From CAZLGO01 sp964559295 (GTDB lineage Archaea > Methanobacteriota > Methanobacteria > Methanobacteriales > Methanobacteriaceae): a DNA stretch of 12,365 nt. A model generated the notes under the pieces. It searched no databases. It was not told where the DNA came from and saw only the letters and a program-made list of their open reading frames with translations. Shown here piece by piece: positions 6,879-12,365 of the stretch (positions are counted from its first letter, which is position 1; each line of letters begins with the position of its first letter). Location: assembly GCA_964559295.1 (NCBI GenBank), contig CAZLGO010000055.1:1-12365 (forward strand), read 5' to 3'. Both the position numbers and the translations under genes were made by a program.

Positions 6879-7544
6879 ATGGCAAACCATCCCAAATCAA
6901 TTCCACATCCTCTAATATCTGAAGTGAAGATCATCGAGGATAAAAATAACTTCCCTATAAGTTGGCTAAACAAACAAGGCTTCTGTGAATATCTAATCTT
7001 CTTAGAAAATGTGAGAGGAATTGGTGTAAAACCAACAAAGGCTATGGTGGAAGGTAGGAAGGAACATTCTTTTTTGGAATCTGAATTTAAGAAGGAAGCT
7101 GTACCGACTACTTTTGAAGAAATGATGGAGATATCTAAGACCCAAGAGGTTTTATCCAGAGAATTCTCAGTAATTTCTGTTCGATATGGCATTCGTGGAT
7201 TGATTGATGAGATCTGGATGACTCCTGATGAATTTGTAGTAATAGATGATAAACCTAACACAATACCTTATACCTCAAGCATCAACCAAGTTTTTGGCTA
7301 TTGTTTGGCATTCAAAGACATGATCAAAGAGCAGGACAGGAATATAGTAGCTGCGCTTCGCAAGAGAGGTACGGAAAATATCTACTGGGCAGCTTATTTT
7401 AATGAAGAAGCTGAAACTGGAATAATCAAGCTAATAAATCACATTCATGATCTAATATCAGGAAAAAAATCGTTTAATTCAACCAATAATCCAAACAAAT
7501 GTAGGAGATGTAGATATAATACATTCTGCAATAGAAGACTTTGA
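6879..7544 (+). CDS. Cas4-like (DUF83) RecB-family nuclease, solitary
   Basis: Predicted PD-(D/E)XK nuclease of 221 residues with the Cas4 layout. There is one N-terminal cysteine (C36 in GFCEY) and a C-terminal CRRCRYNTFC (C208, C211, C217), together able to hold a 4Fe-4S cluster. Between them are the RecB-type residues H63 (EGRKEH), D110 (GLIDEIW), D123-D124-K125 (VVIDDKP) and Q137-Y141 (QVFGY, the QxxxY motif). All catalytic and cluster residues are present, so it should be an active DNA exonuclease or endonuclease. I chose ATG 6879; a GTG at 6870 would add three residues. No cas1, cas2, effector or repeat array occurs in the window, so this is a stand-alone Cas4 homologue whose role could be DNA repair, replication or defence. 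It converges on lysE, 11 bases away. Confidence 0.85.
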   Translation: MANHPKSIPHPLISEVKIIEDKNNFPISWLNKQGFCEYLIFLENVRGIGVKPTKAMVEGRKEHSFLESEFKKEAVPTTFEEMMEISKTQEVLSREFSVISVRYGIRGLIDEIWMTPDEFVVIDDKPNTIPYTSSINQVFGYCLAFKDMIKEQDRNIVAALRKRGTENIYWAAYFNEEAETGIIKLINHIHDLISGKKSFNSTNNPNKCRRCRYNTFCNRRL

Positions 7545-7555
7545 ATGCCTAAAAT

Positions 7556-8185
7556 TTATGAGAAAATATTGGCTGTCAACATAAAATAAACGCCCAAAAC
7601 AATCAAAAATGCCCCACAGACCTTCATAACAACTCTGTAGATACTATCATTCATTATCCTTGATCCCTTGCTTGTGAAGAGAGATACTATGCTGTACCAC
7701 ACAAAATCAGCACCCCAGTGTCCAAGAAGAAATCCTAAAAGCCCGAAAACCCCTGCAAGTTCCAAACCTCTGAACATAAATGCACTGCCAATCGTAGCCC
7801 ACCATATGAAAAAATAAGGATTAGAAATGCTTGTTATGAGTCCGCCAAAAAAAGAACCATATCTTTGGTTTGTATCAGCTGAAATCTGGGATAGTTGGTT
7901 TGCAGATCTTGCAATATTATAGCCCATAAGCACAAGCACAATCCCACCAATAGTACCAATGACAAAATAAGCTGTTTTTGAGCCTATAATCCATCCCAAA
8001 CCAGCTAAAATAGCGATCATCAGAAATACTTCTGCTATCATATGACCTGAAACAACCAACGGTCCTGCCATAAATCCTCTCTTTATAGATTCAGAAATAG
8101 TAACTGTGAGCGTTGGACCAGGTACCAATGCTCCAGATAACCCAACTACAAAGGAAGCTGCTGTAAATAAAACTATTTCAATCAA
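7556..8185 (-). CDS. LysE/RhtB-family amino-acid exporter
   Basis: Polytopic inner-membrane protein of 209 residues with about six hydrophobic helices, the family-typical size. The signature is VPGPTLTVTISESIKRGFMAG (about residues 21-41), followed by a conserved glycine-rich GHMIAE segment in the next helix and ISNPYFFIWW (120-129) in the fourth. Members export basic or neutral amino acids or other small metabolites; the substrate here cannot be read from sequence. The start is TTG (8185-8183) with GTGGT four bases upstream, and no in-frame ATG occurs nearby. It is the last gene of a probable three-gene minus-strand operon with the alanine dehydrogenase homologue, suggesting export of an amino acid handled by that enzyme. 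Confidence 0.88.
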   Translation of the reverse strand: MIEIVLFTAASFVVGLSGALVPGPTLTVTISESIKRGFMAGPLVVSGHMIAEVFLMIAILAGLGWIIGSKTAYFVIGTIGGIVLVLMGYNIARSANQLSQISADTNQRYGSFFGGLITSISNPYFFIWWATIGSAFMFRGLELAGVFGLLGFLLGHWGADFVWYSIVSLFTSKGSRIMNDSIYRVVMKVCGAFLIVLGVYFMLTANIFS

Positions 8186-8234
8186 TTAAACCACTGGAAG
8201 TATCTACTCCCAAGAGGGAAATAATAGAACAAAA

Positions 8235-8399
8235 TTAGTTGAATTCATTTAAAACTTTTATGATTTCTGTGAGATGATGATCAATAGTCTGGATCTGATC
8301 CTTATTGAAAGACTTAGAGCGCATTAAAAATCTGAATCTTTCGAAAACATGCTCCATTTTATCAATTATCTCATTTGCATATATTTTATCCTCAAACAT
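8235..8399 (-). CDS. Small helical protein of unknown function
   Basis: A 54-residue protein, charged and mostly helical in character, beginning MFEDKIYANEIIDKMEHVF and ending with ELIKVLN-like amphipathic repeats (HHLTEIIKVLNEFN). I place the start at ATG 8399-8397 because GGTG lies six bases before it. An ATG at 8417 would add six hydrophobic residues without a ribosome-binding site. It sits between the alanine dehydrogenase homologue (47 bases upstream) and the LysE exporter (49 bases downstream) on the same strand, so it is probably co-transcribed. No family is recognised and there are no cysteines or metal-binding motifs. It could be a small regulatory or partner protein for either neighbour. 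Confidence 0.55.
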   Translation of the reverse strand: MFEDKIYANEIIDKMEHVFERFRFLMRSKSFNKDQIQTIDHHLTEIIKVLNEFN

Positions 8400-8446
8400 T
8401 TTAAGCACCAAGATCATATTTGCATCTTCATTATTATAAAGCTATG

Positions 8447-9439
8447 TTAATCTAAAAAACGAATTTTTCCTCCAAGATCTGTCTCCAATGCCTTTTCATA
8501 GATCCTCCATGCTGTGGTTATATCCTGAACCGCAAGTCCTGTTGAATCAAAGATGGTAATCTCATCATCAGACACCCTACCTGGTTTTTTGTTGATTATC
8601 ACATCTCCAATATTTGCATGGATATCATCTCTCGTAAGGAGACCTTCAGAGACCGGAATGTTGATCTCTCCACTATGACTTGCCTGTTCCCAACAATCGA
8701 TTATGATCTTAGCTTTCTTGAGTATTTTACCTTCTAATTCCTGTTTACCAGGTGCATCAGCACCTATTGCGTTAATATGCATCCCCTCGCTTACCCACTC
8801 TGATTTTACAATGGGCTTTCTAACCGGTGTTGTGGTAACAAGAACATCAGATCCTTCTACAGCCTCTTTAATTGTATCTACTGCCTGTACATTAAGATCA
8901 TATTTTTCAGAAGCGGTTTTGGCAAATCGCTCCCTTGAATTGGGTGTTCTGCTTGTAACTTTTACTTTTTTGATTTCCATTACTTCATTTAGTGCCTCAA
9001 GTTGTTTATATGCCTGTACACCAGCCCCAACGATCCCTAAAGTCTTGGAATTATCTCTTGCAAGATATTTGGTCGCAACTCCTGCTGCCGCACCAGTTCT
9101 CATGTTTGTAATCCATGTTCCATCCATTATTGCAAGTGGAAAACCTGTTTTAGGATCAACAAGCTCGATTATCGCCATTATGGTAGGCAAATCATATTTT
9201 TTTGGATTATCTGGGTGTACATTGACACATTTTACCCCAGCTTCGTCCGCATCATGGACAAAACATGGCATTATCCTGAGATCCCCATTGTATTTTTTAA
9301 AAAACAAGTATTTTTTAGCAGGCATCTCTACTTTACCCTCTGCAAACACTTTAAAAGCGTTTTCTACGGTTTCAATGACCTCTTTCATTGTTATGAGTTC
9401 TTTTATTTCACTTTGAGTTAAGAGAATTGTTTCATGCAT
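8447..9439 (-). CDS. ala: Alanine dehydrogenase / ornithine cyclodeaminase family (mu-crystallin type)
   Basis: NAD-dependent enzyme of 330 residues. From memory it is closest to the Archaeoglobus fulgidus alanine dehydrogenase, which interconverts alanine and pyruvate plus ammonia. It shares the catalytic lysine K70 (AGVKCVN), the DGTWITNMRTGAAAGVA segment with R114, the Rossmann GIVGAGVQA (135-143), VLVTTTPVRKPIV (199-211), D228 in NAIGADAPGKQELE, and the C-terminal ITIFDSTGLAVQDI. Family members also include ornithine cyclodeaminase and imine reductases, so substrate assignment is inferred. The ATG is well supported by GAGGTGA (9450-9444) four bases upstream. It heads a probable operon with a small protein and a LysE exporter. 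Confidence 0.9.
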   Translation of the reverse strand: MHETILLTQSEIKELITMKEVIETVENAFKVFAEGKVEMPAKKYLFFKKYNGDLRIMPCFVHDADEAGVKCVNVHPDNPKKYDLPTIMAIIELVDPKTGFPLAIMDGTWITNMRTGAAAGVATKYLARDNSKTLGIVGAGVQAYKQLEALNEVMEIKKVKVTSRTPNSRERFAKTASEKYDLNVQAVDTIKEAVEGSDVLVTTTPVRKPIVKSEWVSEGMHINAIGADAPGKQELEGKILKKAKIIIDCWEQASHSGEINIPVSEGLLTRDDIHANIGDVIINKKPGRVSDDEITIFDSTGLAVQDITTAWRIYEKALETDLGGKIRFLD

Positions 9440-9695
9440 AAATTCACCTCACTTAGTATACTTTTGTTATTTTGCAATATTTTCCCAAAACTTTTCTATG
9501 ACGAATTAACATCATACAATGAGTTCAAATTATCAATAAAAATATCGAATAAGCTAATGTTGAAAGAGTTTTTAATCCATAAATCAAATATACAGTCTCT
9601 TATAACTGATATTTATCCTTCGTGAATGTATATGATCGCAATAACCCATATTATGTACATGTGTAGGTGGACAAGTGGCAACATAATCCTACAAT

Positions 9696-10388
9696 TTAAT
9701 AAACAGATATTATTTTAATTTGTTTCAAGGTTTTATTATTAAAATCTTTTATTAAGAATGTATTATTTGAGATGTAAATATTGATTTTTTGATGTTTTTC
9801 TACAAATCTTCTTGGTGCTCCATATCTTCCATTTGAAACTCTTCTGCCAGTCATCCAAGCTACCTTATCCGCAATTTCTTGGTCTACCCACAATACATCA
9901 TTTTTATTTGTATTCCTTTCTATGTAGCTTTTAAGTGGAGCATATTTATGTTCAAATGGGATATCAAGATCATTCCATTCATCATAACTTTTTAACAAAA
10001 CCGCGAAAAAAGCTGAAGAGCCTATCAAGGAATATACCAACAACATTGCCATAAAACTCATTGAGAAAGTTGCTCTGTAATTTTTAGATACATATTCATA
10101 TCCTTTTTGCATCGTGAGTCCAGATAAAATTGCCATTGGTAGTGCTGTATATTGAAATCCCCTTGAAACGTCGCCAAAAAGAAATTGAATTGTAATTACA
10201 ATGATTAAATAGATGAATATCAATTTAAATCTCTTATTATCAATTTTATACAATAAATAAAGCCCAATACTTCCAAATACCAAAAGAAAGATTAAACCAG
10301 GAAAATTGCACCAAGGAAAAAAAATGAAAAGATGGGTTAAGTTGGTTGGTGGCACCTGTTCGATCCTTAAAGTAAATGAAATACCCAA
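9696..10388 (-). CDS. C-terminal part of a frameshifted GT-C-like membrane glycosyltransferase
   Basis: This frame holds several hydrophobic helices followed by a soluble tail of about 80 residues. The tail contains LKSYIERNTNKNDVLW and WMTGRRVSNGRYGAPRRFVE, segments of the kind often seen at the end of archaeal polytopic glycosyltransferases. The MGISFTL start at 10388 has no ribosome-binding site and lies inside the upstream fragment in another frame, so it is not a genuine N terminus. Its real coding part probably begins at about residue 25 (PWCNFPGLIF), just after the A8 run at 10317-10324. Joined with the upstream fragment it gives about 443 residues. An imperfect inverted repeat (TGTAGG 9662-9667 with CCTACA 9688-9693) lies just past the stop. 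Confidence 0.7.
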   Translation of the reverse strand: MGISFTLRIEQVPPTNLTHLFIFFPWCNFPGLIFLLVFGSIGLYLLYKIDNKRFKLIFIYLIIVITIQFLFGDVSRGFQYTALPMAILSGLTMQKGYEYVSKNYRATFSMSFMAMLLVYSLIGSSAFFAVLLKSYDEWNDLDIPFEHKYAPLKSYIERNTNKNDVLWVDQEIADKVAWMTGRRVSNGRYGAPRRFVEKHQKINIYISNNTFLIKDFNNKTLKQIKIISVY

Positions 10389-11028
10389 CCCAAAAGAACC
10401 ATGATGGTAGCAATAATGCGATCATTTTTAAATTTTTCCGTTTTTTATAACCATCCACAAGGAACAAAGGTATAAAAACAATCAAGCCAATAATATGTAT
10501 CCATAATCCAAGAAACGACGTGAAAAATGCTTTTATTTTATCTTTTGGTAGTAAATAGATCGTTAATACAGTCAAAATCGGAATATATGTTGCAGGCATT
10601 GATACCAGAAGAGTATCGGGTAGAGGGGCTGCTAAAGCAAACATCCCTGAAAAAAAGCCTGCTATGATGCCATATTCTTTATTTGCAATCCATGAAGCAA
10701 CACCCACCGTTAATAATATTTGTAAAACACATAAAAAAGAATGGGCGAATCTTACTCCCCCAACCCACCATAGGGATGCATATAACAAATGGAATAATGG
10801 AGGATGCCACAATGCACTGCCTTGAGGATAATACACCAGATAATTCCAAAAAATGCCCACATTAGGATTTTCAAGTATATCTCGAGCTCTGACCAGATGA
10901 AAATCTAGATCACTTTCGGTTGGAAAAATATAGTAGGGTTTGAGGATTAATAGAACAAAGGTTATAATTAATGGGACGAAAGGGAGCAATATTTTAAGAT
11001 CATTAATAGATTTCCTATCAATTTCCAA
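10246..11028 (-). CDS. N-terminal part of a GT-C-like membrane glycosyltransferase, cut by a frameshift
   Basis: Polytopic membrane protein resembling STT3/PMT-type glycosyltransferases, which use lipid-linked sugars on the outer face of the membrane. After the first helix (about 12-30) comes an extracellular loop with SDLDFHLVRARDILENP (39-55); its D40, D42 and H44 resemble the acidic first-loop motif of that fold. A WHPPLFHLLYA segment (74-84) and further helices follow. The start is TTG (11028-11026) with GGTGGT three bases upstream; no in-frame ATG is available. The frame reads about 237 authentic residues, then probably shifts at the T8 run (A8 at 10317-10324 on the plus strand) and ends prematurely at 10246. 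The rest of the protein continues in the adjacent frame to 9696. The acceptor and sugar are unknown; surface glycosylation is the natural guess. Confidence 0.72.
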   Translation of the reverse strand: MEIDRKSINDLKILLPFVPLIITFVLLILKPYYIFPTESDLDFHLVRARDILENPNVGIFWNYLVYYPQGSALWHPPLFHLLYASLWWVGGVRFAHSFLCVLQILLTVGVASWIANKEYGIIAGFFSGMFALAAPLPDTLLVSMPATYIPILTVLTIYLLPKDKIKAFFTSFLGLWIHIIGLIVFIPLFLVDGYKKRKNLKMIALLLPSWFFWVGYFIYFKDRTGATNQLNPSFHFFSLVQFSWFNLSFGIWKYWALFIV

Positions 11029-11035
11029 AAAACCA

Positions 11036-11051
11036 CCATATGATCATATGG
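11036..11051. promoter_or_regulatory. Perfect 16-bp palindrome, candidate operator
   Basis: CCATATGATCATATGG is a perfect inverted repeat with no spacer. It lies eight bases upstream of the TTG start of the minus-strand glycosyltransferase, touching its GGTGGT ribosome-binding site, and in the 126-base gap shared with the divergent acyltransferase-like gene. It could bind a dimeric regulator or form a hairpin at the start of the glycosyltransferase mRNA. Confidence 0.4.
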
Positions 11052-11154
11052 CAGAAATTTAGGTATTAAAGTATATTAATATTGGTAAATAAGAAACCAA
11101 AAAATACTGCTCGAGCCAATTCAAGCTTCATATCTTTAACCTCAAGGTATTCAA

Positions 11155-11973
11155 ATGAACAACGATCTAAAAAAACGTTTTTGGGAGATAGATTCCCTAC
11201 GGGGATTTGCAATAATCATGATGATAGCCTATCACTTAATTTATGACCTAAACTATTTTGGTGTGTATGATTTCAACATATATTCGGGGTTTTTTTGGTA
11301 CTTTGCGCGCGCAACTGCTTTTATTTTTATCTTTTTGGTTGGAATATCGTTAACTCTCAGTTATTCAAGAGCAATAAAATCAAAAGAATATAGTACAGAA
11401 AAAGAACTCTTTGCGAAATATTTAAAAAGAGGTCTTAGGGTATTCTCATGGGGGCTTTTCATCACTTTAGTAACCTGGATTTTCCTTCGAGATGATTTTA
11501 TTGTATTTGGAGTTTTGCATTTCATTGGAATATCCATTATTTTGGAGTATCCTTTTATAAAATACAGTTATCTTAATCTTTGCTTAGGTATACTCTTTAT
11601 AGCAGTTGGGCTGTATTTGAGAAATTTTACATTTGATTCTTACTGGTTAGTTTGGTTGGGATTTATACCTCATAATTTTCATACTGTTGACTATTTTCCG
11701 CTTTTTCCATGGTTGGGAGTAGTTTCAATAGGGCTTTTTTTTGGAAATTTACTGTATAAAAACTATATTCGAAAATTTGAACTTCCAGATCTTTCTAATT
11801 TTTATCTCATACGATTATTTTGCTTTTTAGGGAGAAACTCATTGTTGATCTATTTGATTCATCAACCAGTATTGATCATATTGCTGTATTCTTTTGGTAT
11901 TTTGAACATCAATCCAAAGCTCTTAACTCAGTCCCTTCTAATAAATCTTCTCAGAGCTCACATGCCATCATAA
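11155..11973 (+). CDS. DUF1624 / heparan-alpha-glucosaminide N-acetyltransferase-like membrane protein
   Basis: Polytopic membrane protein of 272 residues. The family start is clear: RFWEIDSLRGFAIIMMIAYH (8-27), with the invariant D13, R16-G17 and the candidate active-site histidine H27 in the first helix. About eight hydrophobic helices follow, with VLHFIG in the fourth region and LIYLIHQPVLI (H236) near the C terminus, a pattern shared with membrane acyltransferases. By analogy it would move an acyl group across the membrane to a surface sugar or lipid; no substrate is shown. The ATG is preceded by AAGGT six bases upstream. It is divergent from the GT-C-like gene and shares its control region, so both may modify the same cell-surface glycan. 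An overlapping frame at 11820-12020 is a shadow. Confidence 0.82.
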   Translation: MNNDLKKRFWEIDSLRGFAIIMMIAYHLIYDLNYFGVYDFNIYSGFFWYFARATAFIFIFLVGISLTLSYSRAIKSKEYSTEKELFAKYLKRGLRVFSWGLFITLVTWIFLRDDFIVFGVLHFIGISIILEYPFIKYSYLNLCLGILFIAVGLYLRNFTFDSYWLVWLGFIPHNFHTVDYFPLFPWLGVVSIGLFFGNLLYKNYIRKFELPDLSNFYLIRLFCFLGRNSLLIYLIHQPVLIILLYSFGILNINPKLLTQSLLINLLRAHMPS

Positions 11974-12004
11974 TATCAATGGAAAGGATAATATCTGGTT
12001 TGGT

Positions 12005-12016
12005 GTATATTAATAC
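12005..12016 (+). promoter_or_regulatory. Possible promoter of the isopropylmalate dehydrogenase-family gene
   Basis: GTATATTAATAC at 12005-12016 resembles a TATA element in the 91-base gap after the DUF1624 gene. A start near 12036 would leave about 29 bases before the ATG at 12065. Weak, consensus-based call. Confidence 0.3.
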
Positions 12017-12064
12017 ATGAATCAAGAAACTACGATCAGTTGCAGAAAACTATGTTGGTGAATT

Positions 12065-12365
12065 ATGTACAAAATAGCTGTAATACCCGGAGATGGTATT
12101 GGAAAAGAAGTTATGAGAGGAGCATTACACGTTTTAGATGCCCTAAACATCGACTTTGTTTACACGTTCGCTGATGCAGGGGACGAGTGTTTTAGAAGAT
12201 TTGGAACTACCATTCCAGATGAAACAGTAGCACTTGCACGAAAAGTTGATGCAACACTTTTTGGAGCAGTTACCACAGTTGTTGGGCAGAAGAGTGCCAT
12301 AATAACCTTAAGACAAGAACTGGATCTCTATGCAAATCTTCGACCTGTAAAATCATACAAGGGAA
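12065..12365 (+). CDS. 3-isopropylmalate / homoisocitrate dehydrogenase family, N-terminal part
   Basis: The first 100 codons are present before the window ends. The protein would be a beta-decarboxylating NAD(P)-dependent dehydrogenase. It begins MYKIAVIPGDGIGKEV, the family's conserved first strand and loop, then DAGDECFRRFGTTIPDET (37-54), and the substrate-binding stretch SAIITLRQELDLYANLRPVK (77-96) with arginines R83 and R93. The KSAIITLR segment resembles, from memory, the KSPIITLR of methanogen homoisocitrate dehydrogenase (AksF, 2-oxosuberate for coenzyme B). The overall start also resembles archaeal LeuB of leucine synthesis, so substrate is unresolved. GGTGA lies three bases before the ATG. 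The missing C-terminal two-thirds holds the metal-binding aspartates. Confidence 0.88.
   Translation, partial: MYKIAVIPGDGIGKEVMRGALHVLDALNIDFVYTFADAGDECFRRFGTTIPDETVALARKVDATLFGAVTTVVGQKSAIITLRQELDLYANLRPVKSYKG

Noticed and set aside
8703..9416. 237-codon plus-strand open frame
   Set aside because: It lies wholly antisense to the alanine dehydrogenase homologue, whose motifs are unmistakable, and has no ribosome-binding site or recognisable protein features.
9434..9625. 63-codon plus-strand frame upstream of and antisense to the start of the ala gene
   Set aside because: It has no ribosome-binding site, overlaps the start and control region of ala, and shows no protein motif.
9662..9693. 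TGTAGG...CCTACA inverted repeat as a terminator after the glycosyltransferase
   Set aside because: Only six paired bases with a 20-base loop and no following T tract; too weak to call as a separate feature.
11820..12020. 66-codon frame overlapping the end of the DUF1624 gene
   Set aside because: It is out of frame with a well-conserved acyltransferase C terminus (LIYLIHQPV) and has no start signals.

Overview
The window looks like part of a low-GC archaeal chromosome, probably from the Methanomicrobiota/Archaeoglobi side of the euryarchaeota. Three things point to archaea: a membrane-anchored LonB protease, an archaeal-type short PRPP synthetase, and an RtcB RNA ligase with its archease partner. 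The AlaDH-type ornithine cyclodeaminase homologue closely resembles, from memory, the Archaeoglobus fulgidus enzyme. Archaeal BRE/TATA-like sites lie at the expected distance from several genes, and Shine-Dalgarno sequences are common. The group assignment is inference; no rRNA or other phylogenetic marker is present.

Layout. Positions 42-386 (-) hold an unrecognised short reading frame with one internal stop and its own promoter-like site, probably a decaying gene. Positions 670-2553 (+) encode LonB. Facing it are three minus-strand genes, transcribed in the order archease (5668-5249), rtcB (4964-3516) and prs (3503-2637). The first two form the known tRNA-splicing/RNA-repair ligase pair. 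prs follows rtcB after only 12 bases and in the same frame. Upstream on the minus strand, 6314-5805 encodes a cysteine-rich four-helix membrane protein of unknown function. The AT-rich gap 6315-6869 contains a candidate 32-residue single-pass membrane protein (6683-6781, +). A solitary Cas4-like (DUF83, RecB-type) nuclease follows at 6879-7544 (+), with no CRISPR array or other cas gene in the window.

Positions 9439-7556 (-) form a likely amino-acid operon: alanine dehydrogenase/ornithine cyclodeaminase homologue, a small helical protein (8399-8235), and a LysE-family exporter. Positions 11028-9696 (-) encode a polytopic GT-C-like membrane glycosyltransferase split by an apparent +1 frameshift at an eight-base homopolymer. 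A perfect 16-bp palindrome lies just upstream of it, in the intergenic region shared with a divergent membrane acyltransferase-like gene (11155-11973, +; DUF1624/HGSNAT type). The right edge (12065 onward, +) cuts an isopropylmalate/homoisocitrate dehydrogenase.

Most of this is core metabolism and protein/RNA maintenance. The less ordinary elements are the solo Cas4-like nuclease and its small neighbour, the Cys-rich membrane protein, the palindrome, the broken glycosyltransferase, and the frequent TTG starts (prs, archease, lysE and the glycosyltransferase). I found no CRISPR array, rRNA, tRNA or insertion sequence.
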